The notes below the pieces were generated by a model. The model ran no database searches. It saw only the letters and a list, made by a program, of their open reading frames with translations, and was not told the DNA's origin. A stretch of 64,000 bases of DNA, taken from positions 1,550,001-1,614,000 of the forward strand of contig NZ_CP107008.1 in assembly GCF_025725685.1 (NCBI RefSeq). The letters run 5' to 3'. Of the stretch, positions 45,728 to 54,076 are shown in pieces; within the stretch, counting starts at the first letter, position 1; each line of letters starts with the position of its first letter. The position numbers were made by a program, and so were the translations under genes. Source of the DNA: Halomonas sp. M4R1S46. Its GTDB lineage: Bacteria; Pseudomonadota; Gammaproteobacteria; Pseudomonadales; Halomonadaceae.

Positions 45728-45732
45728 CCTAG
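44782..45732 (+). CDS. IS481-family transposase
   Basis: 316 residues, full length. N-terminal HTH region: KNARLTLHGRALLVRRVVD, VEVAKAQGVSVRTVYKWVRR; then YRQIAERLGIGHSTVARLLE. DDE catalytic core: LLHLDIKKLGRF (first D), RVLTDNGGCYKSKPFRRLC (second D), and NGKAERFIQTALREWAYARS (E). Ends HRPHASLDYRPPVSRL. The TAG stop (45730-45732) lies beyond the right terminal repeat, inside the CCTAGC target duplication, so the host target completes the reading frame. Confidence 0.93.
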   Translation: MNTHKNARLTLHGRALLVRRVVDEGLRPVEVAKAQGVSVRTVYKWVRRYRQEGEAGLQDRSSRPRRCPHAVPAEVREQVLERRQQRQTYRQIAERLGIGHSTVARLLEREGLNRLSALAPARPVNRYEHDAPGDLLHLDIKKLGRFERPGHRVTGDRQQNTRGAGWEYVHIAIDDHSRVAFGTRYPDETGWSACYALLEAVRYYRNLGIRFSRVLTDNGGCYKSKPFRRLCRRLGLKRKRTRPYTPRTNGKAERFIQTALREWAYARSYISSEERGRHLPAWLHQYNWHRPHASLDYRPPVSRLRLSVNNLVGLHT

Positions 45733-46835
45733 CCGTCCGTCAGGGCCGCTTCCAGCTCACTGAGCCGGCCCGGCACCAGGGCGTCCTCCACGGCGGTGAT
45801 GCGCAGCACGTGGCCCAGCGACGGATGGGCGGGGCGGGCGATCAGCTTGCCTTGCCGCAGCAGGTCGGCATGCACGCGCTTGGCCAGGTTCGCATTGGCC
45901 AGGCGGATGCCGATGAAGTTGGTGGCGCTCGGCAGCACGTCGGCGCCGAGCTCGCGGAAATGCCGGGCCAGCCGCTCCCGACGGGTGATGACGTCACGGA
46001 TGTGCCGGTCGATCTCCCCGGGATGATCTAGTACCACCTCGGCGGCCGCGAGGCTGAGGGTGGATACGGCGTAATGGATCCTCACCTTCATCATCATGGC
46101 CAGGGTATCGGGCTCGGCGATCGCATAGCCGACCCGCAGCCCCGCGAGCCCCAGCGCCTTGGACAGCGTGCGGCAACGGATCACCCCGGGCAGGGCCCGG
46201 GTGAAGCCCGGGGCCGCGGCGTCGTCGCGGAAGTCATGGTAGGCCTCGTCCAGCAGCAGCCAGCAGTCCTCGGGCAGTGCCGCGCGCAGGCGCGAGACGC
46301 TGGCCTCGTCGTGGACATGGCCGGTGGGGTTGTCCGGGTTGGCCAGGTACACCAGGCGGGCGTCCTCCTCGTGGGCGGCGCGCACCAGGGCGTCGAGGTC
46401 CGGGGCGAGCCGCTCGACGTCCTCCCGGTAGTCGACCTCCACCAGGCGACAGCCCTGGCCCCTGGCGAAGTAGCCGAAGGTGGGGTAGGTGCCGGCGGAA
46501 CCGACCACGGTGCTGCCGGCCGGCGCGACGGTGCGCAGGGCCAGTGCCAACAGGCTGTCGCAGCCGGCATCCACCAGCAGGGTGTCCACCGCGAAGCCGT
46601 GGCGACCGGCCAGGCGCTCGCGCAGGCCCAGGGCCTCGGCGTCCCCGTAGCAATAGACGTGCTCCGTCATGGCGTCGCCGAAGTGCTCGCGCAGGGCGGC
46701 ATGGGGCATGTCGAGGCCCTCGTTGGAGCCCAGGCGGTGGGCGATCTCGTGTCCCAGACGCCGCTGCAGCACCCAGATGCCGGGAAAGGGGTTGTCGGGG
46801 CCGGGCGAGGTGAGGTGATCCGGGAAACGCGGCAT
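45729..46835 (-). CDS. PLP-dependent aminotransferase (HisC/class I-II type)
   Basis: 368 residues from the ATG at 46835. Motifs: HRLGSNEGLDMPHAALREHF, VDAGCDSLLALALRTV, VYLANPDNPTGHVHDEAS (PLP-ring Asn/Asp region), WLLLDEAYHDF, RCRTLSKALGLAGLRVGYAI with the Schiff-base Lys, and NFIGIRLANANLAKRV. Pattern is histidinol-phosphate aminotransferase-like, but such stand-alone genes often act on other amino acids. Divergent from an AraC regulator. Its TAG stop lies in the IS target duplication; the C-terminus LTDG is unaffected by the insertion. Confidence 0.85.
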   Translation of the reverse strand: MPRFPDHLTSPGPDNPFPGIWVLQRRLGHEIAHRLGSNEGLDMPHAALREHFGDAMTEHVYCYGDAEALGLRERLAGRHGFAVDTLLVDAGCDSLLALALRTVAPAGSTVVGSAGTYPTFGYFARGQGCRLVEVDYREDVERLAPDLDALVRAAHEEDARLVYLANPDNPTGHVHDEASVSRLRAALPEDCWLLLDEAYHDFRDDAAAPGFTRALPGVIRCRTLSKALGLAGLRVGYAIAEPDTLAMMMKVRIHYAVSTLSLAAAEVVLDHPGEIDRHIRDVITRRERLARHFRELGADVLPSATNFIGIRLANANLAKRVHADLLRQGKLIARPAHPSLGHVLRITAVEDALVPGRLSELEAALTDG

Positions 46836-47013
46836 GAGAGTCTCTCTCCTGGCGAGGGTGGATGGGGCTCTATGGAAGGCTACAGGTAGAGCCGCCGGGT
46901 CGGCCAGTCGGGGGATCGCCCGGCAGCGCCTCGCGCGGCTCGCCGGTTTGCTTTCTTCAGCGGCGCGGCCCATGGTGTGAAGGCGTCTTCGTCGCTTGCC
47001 ATGGCAGGGTCCC

Positions 47014-47790
47014 ATGCCCACTCTCGACCTGCGTGCCACCACCCTTGCACGCGAACACGTGGCCCATGCCCACGACCACCACCAGTTGATCCTGGCCACC
47101 AGCGGGGCCACCGAGCTGGCCATCGAGGGCCACGGCGAGCGCATCACCGGCACGCGTGGCTGCCTGATTCCCTGTGCCCGCCATCACGAGTATCAGGGCG
47201 ACGGTCGCAACCGGACCTTCGTCCTCGATATCCCCGCCGCGACCCTGCCCAGCCTGCGCGACGGCGGCGAGCTCGAGCGACTCTTCGAGCGTCCGCGGTT
47301 CTTCGGCGTGCCGTGCCGCCTCAATCGCCTGGCCGACAGCCTGATGCAGCAACTCGAGCTGTGCCCGGCCCTGCACAGCGAGATCGCCACCCTGTTGCTG
47401 CGGGCGCTCTACCTGCACCTGCAGTCCCGGCCGCTGGACGAGCCGAGCCTCGCCGGCCCGGCCGGCCTCGACGGGCGGCTCGACATGACCCGCCTGGATG
47501 CCTGGATCGACCGGCACCTGGCCGACGAGATTCGTGTCGACCGCCTGGCCGCGCTGTGCGCCCTGAGTGCCGGCCACTTCCATGCCCGCTTCCGCGAACG
47601 CACGGGCATGACGCCGCTGGCCTATGTCCAGCGGCGTCGCCTCGAGCACGCCCGGACCCTGGTCAACCACAGCGGCCTGAGCCTCGGGCATATCGCCTCG
47701 CTGGTGGGCTTCCGCGACCAGGGCAGCTTCTCCCGGGCCTATCGGCGCCGGTTCGCCATCGCTCCCTCCCGGGAACGGCACCGGGACTGA
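47014..47790 (+). CDS. AraC family regulator with cupin-like sensor
   Basis: 258 residues from the ATG at 47014 (AGGG upstream; an in-frame TTG at 46996 is less likely). N-terminal AraC_binding cupin: HVAHAHDHHQLILATSGATE, IEGHGERITGTRGCLIPCAR. C-terminal HTH_18: VDRLAALCALSAGHFHARFR, MTPLAYVQRRRLEHARTL, GHIASLVGFRDQGSFSRAYR. Lies between a divergent aminotransferase and a downstream TRAP operon, so it probably controls one or both. Confidence 0.87.
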   Translation: MPTLDLRATTLAREHVAHAHDHHQLILATSGATELAIEGHGERITGTRGCLIPCARHHEYQGDGRNRTFVLDIPAATLPSLRDGGELERLFERPRFFGVPCRLNRLADSLMQQLELCPALHSEIATLLLRALYLHLQSRPLDEPSLAGPAGLDGRLDMTRLDAWIDRHLADEIRVDRLAALCALSAGHFHARFRERTGMTPLAYVQRRRLEHARTLVNHSGLSLGHIASLVGFRDQGSFSRAYRRRFAIAPSRERHRD

Positions 47791-47940
47791 GCCTGCCATG
47801 AGTCTGGGGCAAACGCCCCGCAGTCCCGGGCAAGCAGGACCCATCCGGGCGTCCTACCTTGAGGTTCAGTACCTTGCGTCGCCGGTGGCCCCCCGAGCGT
47901 CGGCGGCCGGTCGATAACAACCACAACGAGGTCGAACCAC

Positions 47941-49017
47941 ATGACTGCCACATCGCTACCCCGCCTGGCGGCGCTGGCCGCGCTGCCGCTGGCCATCGCC
48001 AGCACCCAGGTGCAGGCCCAGTCCTACGAGATGGCCATCGCCACCCTGATCCCCGAGAACCTGACCAACAACAGCATCTATCCCGCCCTGGTGCACTTCA
48101 AGGAGCAGGTGGAGTCCCGGACCGAGGGCGACCTCGCCGTGACCCTCTTCGGCGGCGGCCAGATGGGCTCCGAGGTGGAGACCGGCTCCCAGGTGCAGGC
48201 CGGGGGGCGGGCCCTGCAGTCGAGTATCCTGACCTCCGGCGCCATGTCGTCCTTCTATCCGGACTACCAGGTCGTCACCGCGCCTTTCCTGTTCGACAGC
48301 TGGCGTCAGGCCTGGGCCTTCTTCGACGGCGAGTGGTTCGCGGACTTCATGTCCGGCACCGTCGAGGCCGCCGACATGCGCTACCTGGGCACCTTCGACG
48401 ACGGCGGCGGCTTCGTGGCCTTCACCAACAACGAGCGCCTGATCAAGACCGTCGAGGACCTCGAGGGCCTGAACATCCGCACCGAGGAGAACCCGGCCCA
48501 CGTGGCGACCATGAAGGCCCTGGGAGCCTCGGCCACGCCGCTGCCCTGGGGCGAGCTGATCACCGCCCTGGAAACCGGTCTCGCCGATGGCCAGTTCAAC
48601 GCCCCGGTGATCAATACCACCTACGGCCTCGATGAGGTGACCGATTACACCACCCTGACCGGGCACGTCTACAACAGTGCGTCCTGGGTGGTCAGCGAGG
48701 CCTGGTACCAGGAACTGCCCGAGGACTACCAGCGGATCGTCACCACGGCGGCCCGCGAGGCGGTGGAGCTGAGTCACGGCGCCTCGGCGATGCTGGCCAC
48801 CGCCAGCTGGCAGAAGTCCTGCGAGCTGTTCGAGGAGTGCTACATCATGCCCACCGACGAGCGCCAGCGCATGGCCGAGATCGCCCGGCCGGCCTGGAAG
48901 ACCTGGATCGTCGAGGACTTCGGGGCCGATGCCCAGCTGGTCGAGGACCTGCTCGCCGAAGTGCAGTCGCTGCGCGAGACGCTGCCCCAGGAAACCTACC
49001 AGCGCTACGGCCAGTGA
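47941..49017 (+). CDS. TRAP transporter substrate-binding protein (DctP family)
   Basis: 358 residues. Signal peptide RLAALAALPLAIASTQVQAQ. Mature DctP pattern: MAIATLIPENLTNNSIYPAL, VTLFGGGQMGSEVETGSQVQ, LQSSILTSGAMSSFYPDYQV, TALETGLADGQFNAPVINTT, YNSASWVVSEAWYQELPED. Unusually, the position that normally reads R-x-x-x carboxylate-binding (the conserved Arg of DctP proteins near residue 150-170) is not obvious; INTEN/RTEENP (GLNIRTEENPAH) is the best candidate. Ligand unknown. First gene of the TRAP operon. Confidence 0.88.
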   Translation: MTATSLPRLAALAALPLAIASTQVQAQSYEMAIATLIPENLTNNSIYPALVHFKEQVESRTEGDLAVTLFGGGQMGSEVETGSQVQAGGRALQSSILTSGAMSSFYPDYQVVTAPFLFDSWRQAWAFFDGEWFADFMSGTVEAADMRYLGTFDDGGGFVAFTNNERLIKTVEDLEGLNIRTEENPAHVATMKALGASATPLPWGELITALETGLADGQFNAPVINTTYGLDEVTDYTTLTGHVYNSASWVVSEAWYQELPEDYQRIVTTAAREAVELSHGASAMLATASWQKSCELFEECYIMPTDERQRMAEIARPAWKTWIVEDFGADAQLVEDLLAEVQSLRETLPQETYQRYGQ

Positions 49018-49109
49018 GCCTGCGCTGAATCCCGGTGGCAGGGGCCGCCCTGGGCGGCCCCGGCGATGCGCCGTCACCCTTCGCCCGATGCCTTCCCCGG
49101 ATACCGCCC

Positions 49110-49655
49110 ATGCGCCTACTCGCCCCGGTCCGTCGCCTCAGTGATGTCGTCAACCAGGTCGCCATCGTGGTGTGCGTGGCCTGCATCCTCGGCATGCTGG
49201 CGATCTCCTTCACGGGCTTCCTCTATACCCTGTTCACCGGCGATGCCCTGAGCTGGACCTACTCCCTGGCCCGGCTCTTCCTGCCGTGGATCGGGCTGCT
49301 GTCGTCCACCATCGCGCTGCACGCCAGCGAGCACGTGGCCATGACCCTGCTGATGCGGCTGCTGCCCGAGCCCCTGGTCAAGCTGTGCGCGGGCCTCAGC
49401 CTGGTGGCCATGGCCGTCTTCGCGCTGCTGGTGATCTGGTACGGCTGGGCCTTCTTCCAGAACGCCACCCAGGTCTACATGGTCTCCGACAACATCCAGA
49501 TCTCGCGCCAGTGGACGGCCGCCGCCGTGCCGCTGTCCGGCGTGATCTTCCTGCTGCACCTGGTCCACGGCTTCAGCCTGCTGGAGCACTTCACCGACGA
49601 GTCGGCGATGATCGAGGAAGTGCTCCACGCCCACGAGGAGGAGTCCCGCTCATGA
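49110..49655 (+). CDS. TRAP transporter small permease (DctQ family)
   Basis: 181 residues from the ATG at 49110; the longer frame upstream is Pro/Gly-rich and non-coding in look. Four membrane helices: VVNQVAIVVCVACILGMLAI, LARLFLPWIGLLSSTIALHA, LCAGLSLVAMAVFALLVIWY and WTAAAVPLSGVIFLLHLVHG, the standard DctQ layout. The stop overlaps the dctM start by 4 nt. Weak ribosome site, so it may depend on the upstream gene's translation. Confidence 0.85.
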   Translation: MRLLAPVRRLSDVVNQVAIVVCVACILGMLAISFTGFLYTLFTGDALSWTYSLARLFLPWIGLLSSTIALHASEHVAMTLLMRLLPEPLVKLCAGLSLVAMAVFALLVIWYGWAFFQNATQVYMVSDNIQISRQWTAAAVPLSGVIFLLHLVHGFSLLEHFTDESAMIEEVLHAHEEESRS

Positions 49656-50929
49656 CCCCCGCCATCGTCGCCTTCGTCGTCGTGCTGCTGATCGGGGCCC
49701 CGGTGGCCGTGGTCATGGCCATCTCCGGGGTCGCCGGCGTCTATTCGCTGGGCGGCGAGCGGCTGGTCGGCATCATCGCCGACCGCATGTTCTCCGGGGT
49801 CTCCGGTTACATGCTGATCGCCGTGCCGTATTTCATCTTCACCGCCGAGCTGATGAACCAGGGCGGCCTGACCCAGACGCTCATCGCCTTCAACAATGCG
49901 CTGTTCGGACGCATCCGCGGGGCGCTGTCCCATGTCAACGTGACGGTGTCGCTGTTCTTCGCCGGGTTGACCGGCGCGGCCATCACCGACACCGTGGCGA
50001 TCGGCAAGATCATGATCCCCGAGATGAAGAAGCAGGGCTACGACGCCGAGTACGCGGCGGCCATCACCGCCTGCTCGTCGATCATCGGGCCGATCATCCC
50101 GCCCAGCGTGGTGATGGTCGTCTATGCCACCCTGCTGCGCGATATCTCGGTGATCGACCTCTTCGCCGGCGGGATCCTCCCGGGGGTGCTGATGACCCTG
50201 GCGCTGCTGCTGACCAGCATCGTGCTGGCCTGGCTGCGCGGTTACCCCAAGCAGGCCGGCACGCCGATCCGGGTGGCGATCCTCGCCTTCCTCACGGCGC
50301 TGCCGGCCATGCTGGTGCCGCTGATCATCCTCGGCGGCATCCTCTCGGGGATGACCACCATCACCGAGGCCTCCGGCTTCGCCGCGGTCTACGCCATCTT
50401 CATCGGCATGGTGTTCTACCGGACCCTCACGCCGCAAAAGATCTGGCTGGCCCTGGTCACCACGGTGAAGTTCTCCGGCGTGGTGTTCTTCCTGCTGGCC
50501 ACCTCGGCGGTGCTGGGCTGGTTCGTGACCCGCTCGGGGATCGCCCGGGAGGCGGCCTCGCTCATCACCACCATCAGCGACGTGCCCTTCATCCAGATCA
50601 TGCTGGTGTGCCTGCTGCTGATCGTGCTGGGGACCGTGATGGATGTACTGCCGGCGCTGGTGGTCATCGGGCCGGTGGTGGTGCCGGCCATGGTCTCGCT
50701 GGGCTTCGATCCGCTGCATTTCGCCATCGTGATGATCGTGACCCTGAACATCGCCAACGTGACGCCCCCGGTGGGCATGACATTGATGACGGCGGCACGC
50801 ATCGCCGAGGTGCCCTACGAACGGGCCATCGTCGCCTCGCTGCCGTTCTACTGCGCCTTCATCGCGGTGGTGGTGCTGCTGGCGATCTTCCCCACGCTCT
50901 CCACCTGGATCCCTTCATTGCTCGACTGA
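49652..50929 (+). CDS. TRAP transporter large permease (DctM family)
   Basis: 425 residues from the ATG at 49652 (GAGGAGGAG upstream). Twelve or so membrane helices. Conserved blocks: FVVVLLIGAPVAVVMAISGV, AVPYFIFTAELMNQGGLTQ, SLFFAGLTGAAITDTVAIGK, CSSIIGPIIPPSVVMVVYAT, and at the end TLNIANVTPPVGMTLMTAAR. Complete family size. Couples substrate entry to a Na+ gradient, as is usual in halophiles. Confidence 0.93.
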   Translation: MTPAIVAFVVVLLIGAPVAVVMAISGVAGVYSLGGERLVGIIADRMFSGVSGYMLIAVPYFIFTAELMNQGGLTQTLIAFNNALFGRIRGALSHVNVTVSLFFAGLTGAAITDTVAIGKIMIPEMKKQGYDAEYAAAITACSSIIGPIIPPSVVMVVYATLLRDISVIDLFAGGILPGVLMTLALLLTSIVLAWLRGYPKQAGTPIRVAILAFLTALPAMLVPLIILGGILSGMTTITEASGFAAVYAIFIGMVFYRTLTPQKIWLALVTTVKFSGVVFFLLATSAVLGWFVTRSGIAREAASLITTISDVPFIQIMLVCLLLIVLGTVMDVLPALVVIGPVVVPAMVSLGFDPLHFAIVMIVTLNIANVTPPVGMTLMTAARIAEVPYERAIVASLPFYCAFIAVVVLLAIFPTLSTWIPSLLD

Positions 50930-50954
50930 GGGCCCGCTGCAAGGATGACGTCGC

Positions 50955-51989
50955 ATGAAGCTCTTCTACCATCCCGATCAGGAACGCCATGCCCCGCCGA
51001 CCTTCCTGCTGCGGGGTCGGCCGGCGCCGTCCCCCGAGGGGCCGTTACGGGCCGACCTGCTGGCCCGGGGGCTCGCCGAGGTGGGGCTCTCGCTGAGCGC
51101 TCCCGCGAGCGCCGACGGCGAGCGCCTGCGCGAGCGTCTGGGGCGCATCCATACGCCGCGCTATCTGGCCTTCCTGGAGACCATCCATGCCCGCTGGATG
51201 GCGCTGCCGGCGGCCGCCGAGATCGTCGCCCCCAACGTCCACCCTTGCGGCGGGGGCCACCACTATCCCCGCCATCCGGTGGGCCAGGCCGGCTGGCACC
51301 TCCACGACATGGCCTGCCCGATCACCGCGGACAGCTTCGCCGGCATCCTGGCCAGTGCCGCCAGCGCCCAGGCCGCCGCCGACGCGGTGGCCGGGGGCGA
51401 GCACAGCGCCTATGCCCTGTGCCGGCCCCCCGGCCACCATGCGGGGCCGGATCGCGCCGGTGGCTTCTGCTTCCTCAACAACGCGGCGCTGGCCGCCACG
51501 GTGCTGCACGAGCGCTTCCCTCGGGTAGCGATCATCGACGTGGACCTGCACCACGGCAACGGCACCCAGGACATCTTCTACCAGAGCGGCGGCGTCTGGA
51601 CCGGCTCGCTGCATGCCGACCCCGGCGACTTCTACCCCTTCTTCTGGGGCGGGGCCGACGAGACCGGGGAGGGCGATGGCCTGGGCGCCAACGTCAACCT
51701 GCCGCTGCCGCTGGGCAGCGATGGCGTGGCGTTCCTGTCCGCCCTCGAGACCCTGCTCGAACGCCTGCGGGCCTTCGGTCCCCAGGCGGTGGTGGTGGCC
51801 CTGGGCCTGGATGCCCACAAGGACGACCCCCTGGCCGGCCTGTCGCTGGAGACCGCGGACTTCGCCGCCGTGGGCAGGCTGCTGGAGGCGCTGCGCCTGC
51901 CCACGGTGCTGGTGCAGGAAGGCGGCTATCCCACCGATCACCTGAGCCACAACCTGGCCGCCTTCATGGCGGGCTTCACCGGTGCCTGA
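50955..51989 (+). CDS. Histone-deacetylase-fold amidohydrolase (acetylpolyamine/acetylamine deacetylase type)
   Basis: 344 residues. Active site: CRPPGHHAGPDRAGGFCFLN (tandem His), IDVDLHHGNGTQDIFY (zinc Asp/His), FYPFFWGGADETGEGDGLGA, and VALGLDAHKDDPL (second zinc Asp). The catalytic Tyr is expected near EGGYPTDHL. Homologues deacetylate acetylpolyamines or other N-acetylated amines rather than proteins. Downstream of a TRAP transporter in one operon (25-bp gap), so its substrate is likely what the transporter brings in. Confidence 0.88.
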   Translation: MKLFYHPDQERHAPPTFLLRGRPAPSPEGPLRADLLARGLAEVGLSLSAPASADGERLRERLGRIHTPRYLAFLETIHARWMALPAAAEIVAPNVHPCGGGHHYPRHPVGQAGWHLHDMACPITADSFAGILASAASAQAAADAVAGGEHSAYALCRPPGHHAGPDRAGGFCFLNNAALAATVLHERFPRVAIIDVDLHHGNGTQDIFYQSGGVWTGSLHADPGDFYPFFWGGADETGEGDGLGANVNLPLPLGSDGVAFLSALETLLERLRAFGPQAVVVALGLDAHKDDPLAGLSLETADFAAVGRLLEALRLPTVLVQEGGYPTDHLSHNLAAFMAGFTGA

Positions 51990-52016
51990 GCGCCCTCGAC
52001 CGAGAGAGATCACGTC

Positions 52017-52373
52017 ATGAGCCTGACCCATCACGACAGCAACGCCCGCATGAGCCAGATCGCCGTCCACAACGGCACCGTCTACCTGGCCGGCCAGGTG
52101 CCCAGCGACGCCAGCGCCGGCATGCGCGGCCAGACCGAGCAGGTGCTGGCGCGCATCGACGAGCTGCTGGCCAGGGCCGGGACCTCCAAGGAATACCTGA
52201 TCTCCGCGCAGGTCTGGGTGACCAGCATGGGCGAGTTCGCCGAGATGAACGCCGCCTGGGACGCCTGGGTGGTGCCCGGCCGCCCCCCGGTACGCGCCGC
52301 CGTCGAGGCGCCGCTGGCCAAGCCCGAGTGGAAGGTCGAGATCATGGTCGTGGCCGCGCTGCCGGAGGCCTGA
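52017..52373 (+). CDS. RidA family protein
   Basis: 118 residues. RidA/YjgF pattern: HDSNARMSQIAVHNGTVYLA, GQVPSDASAGMRGQTEQVLA, AQVWVTSMGEFAEMNAAWDA and RPPVRAAVEAPLAKPEWKVE, with the conserved Arg (PPVRAAV) that binds the carboxylate and Glu near the C-terminus. RidA hydrolyses reactive enamine/imine intermediates made by PLP and other enzymes. Its place in an operon with an ornithine-cyclodeaminase-type enzyme fits removal of such an imine. Confidence 0.9.
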   Translation: MSLTHHDSNARMSQIAVHNGTVYLAGQVPSDASAGMRGQTEQVLARIDELLARAGTSKEYLISAQVWVTSMGEFAEMNAAWDAWVVPGRPPVRAAVEAPLAKPEWKVEIMVVAALPEA

Positions 52374-52374
52374 G

Positions 52375-53316
52375 ATGCGCATCATCGACGCCGAGCAGGT
52401 GGCGGCGGCCCTCGACTGGCAGGCGCTGGTCACGCGGCTGGCCACCACCTTCCGTGAGGGGGTGGAGTCGCCGCCCCGTCACCACCATGCCATGCATCGC
52501 CCCGACGGCGAGGCGACCCTGCTGCTGATGCCGGCCTGGGAGCGCGACGGCTACATCGGGGTGAAGATGGTCAACGTCTTTCCCCAGAACGCCGCGCACG
52601 GCCTGCCGGCGATCGCCGGGGTCTACCTGCTCAGCGAGGGCGACCATGGCCGGCCGCTGGCCTGCCTCGACGGCAGCGAGCTGACCCGGCGGCGCACTGC
52701 CGCGGCCTCGGCCCTGGCGGCTCGGGAGCTGGCGCGAGCCGATGCCGAGACCCTGCTGGTGGTGGGTACCGGCAAGCTGGCGCCCATGGTCATCGAGGCC
52801 CATGCCGCGGTGCGGCCCATCCATCGGGTGCGGATCTGGGGCCGGCACCCCGACAAGGCCGTGCGCCTGGCCGCCGACTTTGCGGATCGCTTCGACACGG
52901 CGGCGGTGACCGACCTGGAGGCGGCGAGCCGCGAGGCCGACCTGATCAGCTGCGTGACCCTGTCCAGCGAGCCACTGATCCGCGGCGACTGGCTGATGCC
53001 GGGCACCCACCTCGACCTGATCGGCGCCTTCCGCCCCTCCATGCGCGAGACCGACGCCGAGTGCCTGCGCCGCGGCGAGGTGTTCGTCGATACCTATGCC
53101 GGGGCCAAGGGCGAGGCCGGCGACATCCTCCAGGCCATCGACGAGGGCGCCTTCGCCTTCGACGACATCCGCGGCGAGCTGGCCGAGCTGCTGCAGGGGC
53201 AAAAACCCGGCCGCAGCGGCGAGGGCGCCATCACGGTGTTCAAGTCGGTGGGCGCCTCGCTGGAGGACCTGGCGGCGGCCATCGAGGTCTGGGAGCGCCA
53301 GGAGGCAAGCGAATGA
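52375..53316 (+). CDS. Ornithine cyclodeaminase/mu-crystallin family dehydrogenase
   Basis: 313 residues. Starts directly after the RidA stop (1-nt gap). Substrate region: RHHHAMHRPDGEATLLLMPA, GYIGVKMVNVFPQN (Lys close to the active site), then GVYLLSEGDHGRPLACLDGS and ELTRRRTAAASALAARELA. Rossmann motif LLVVGTGKLAPMVIEAHAAV and VRIWGRHPDKAVRLAADFA. The Asp in DLIGAFRPSMRETD is the catalytic acidic residue of the family. Members include ornithine cyclodeaminase, pyrroline-2-carboxylate/imine reductase and alanine dehydrogenase; which one applies is open. Confidence 0.88.
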   Translation: MRIIDAEQVAAALDWQALVTRLATTFREGVESPPRHHHAMHRPDGEATLLLMPAWERDGYIGVKMVNVFPQNAAHGLPAIAGVYLLSEGDHGRPLACLDGSELTRRRTAAASALAARELARADAETLLVVGTGKLAPMVIEAHAAVRPIHRVRIWGRHPDKAVRLAADFADRFDTAAVTDLEAASREADLISCVTLSSEPLIRGDWLMPGTHLDLIGAFRPSMRETDAECLRRGEVFVDTYAGAKGEAGDILQAIDEGAFAFDDIRGELAELLQGQKPGRSGEGAITVFKSVGASLEDLAAAIEVWERQEASE

Positions 53317-53325
53317 GCATCCCGG

Positions 53326-53805
53326 CTAGTGCTTGTGGGCGACCAGCCAATGGGTGACACCCAGCGCCAGCGCCACGGCGGCGATGGCGAGGACGTACTC
53401 GGCCGAGACGGTCTCGATATCCAGCACGATCACCTTCCGGGCGATGGCCATCAGCGCCGTGGCGATCACCAGCTGGATGGGCAGCACATGGGTGCCGAGG
53501 TAGAGGCGGATGTTGATGAAGATCTCGATGGCGATCAGCACCACCATGAAGGCGCCGAACAGGCGGAAGATGTCCCCGACCTCCAGCAGCATGACGGGTG
53601 GCGAGATGAGCTGCTGGTAGAGCACATAGATGACGTCGAAGATGCCCCAGAGGATCACGCACACCATCAGCACGGCCAGGACCTTGACGCCGACGCGGAT
53701 GATGCGGTGAAGGATGCCGATCAGCGGATCCTCGTGCTCCTCGGGCAGCTCGTCGTGGAGCAGTCGTGGGCGCTTCTCGGGGGTGGGCTCTGGCTCCATG
53801 CTCAT
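53326..53805 (-). CDS. psiE: Phosphate-starvation-inducible PsiE family membrane protein
   Basis: 159 residues. Four membrane helices: VLAVLMVCVILWGIFDVIYV, IFRLFGAFMVVLIAIEIFIN, VLPIQLVIATALMAIARKVI and VLAIAAVALALGVTHWLVAH. The DIFRLFGAFMVVLIAIEIF block is diagnostic of PsiE. N-terminal 35 residues acidic and cytoplasmic (PEHEEDP-like). Role unknown beyond phosphate-starvation induction in E. coli. Convergent with the ornithine-cyclodeaminase-type gene (9-bp gap). Confidence 0.88.
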   Translation of the reverse strand: MSMEPEPTPEKRPRLLHDELPEEHEDPLIGILHRIIRVGVKVLAVLMVCVILWGIFDVIYVLYQQLISPPVMLLEVGDIFRLFGAFMVVLIAIEIFINIRLYLGTHVLPIQLVIATALMAIARKVIVLDIETVSAEYVLAIAAVALALGVTHWLVAHKH

Positions 53806-53862
53806 GGGATCTCTCCTGACCGGCTCGAGGCCACTGTGCCACCCTGGGCGGGGTACGCCAAG

Positions 53863-53892
53863 AAAAACGCCACGACGCGGGGCGTCGTGGCG
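53863..53892 (-). terminator. Rho-independent terminator downstream of trmJ
   Basis: 11-bp perfect stem CGCCACGACGC / GCGTCGTGGCG with GGG loop, followed in the minus direction by TTTTTCTT. Located ~185 bp after the trmJ stop on the minus strand. A strong terminator by appearance. The rest of 53806-54076 holds no gene. Confidence 0.75.
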
Positions 53893-54076
53893 ATATCTTC
53901 ATCCTCCCTGGGCATCGTCCCGATGCCACGATCGGCCTCCCTGGGGGGCGTCCTGCCCCCGTGCGTCCCTGGCGAAGCGAGTGGCAGTGTCCCTTGCCGG
54001 TCCCGTCCTGGGCAGGATCAGTATCGGCGGGGCGGATGACGGTGCCGTGACCGGGAAATGACGATGCGTTGACGGC

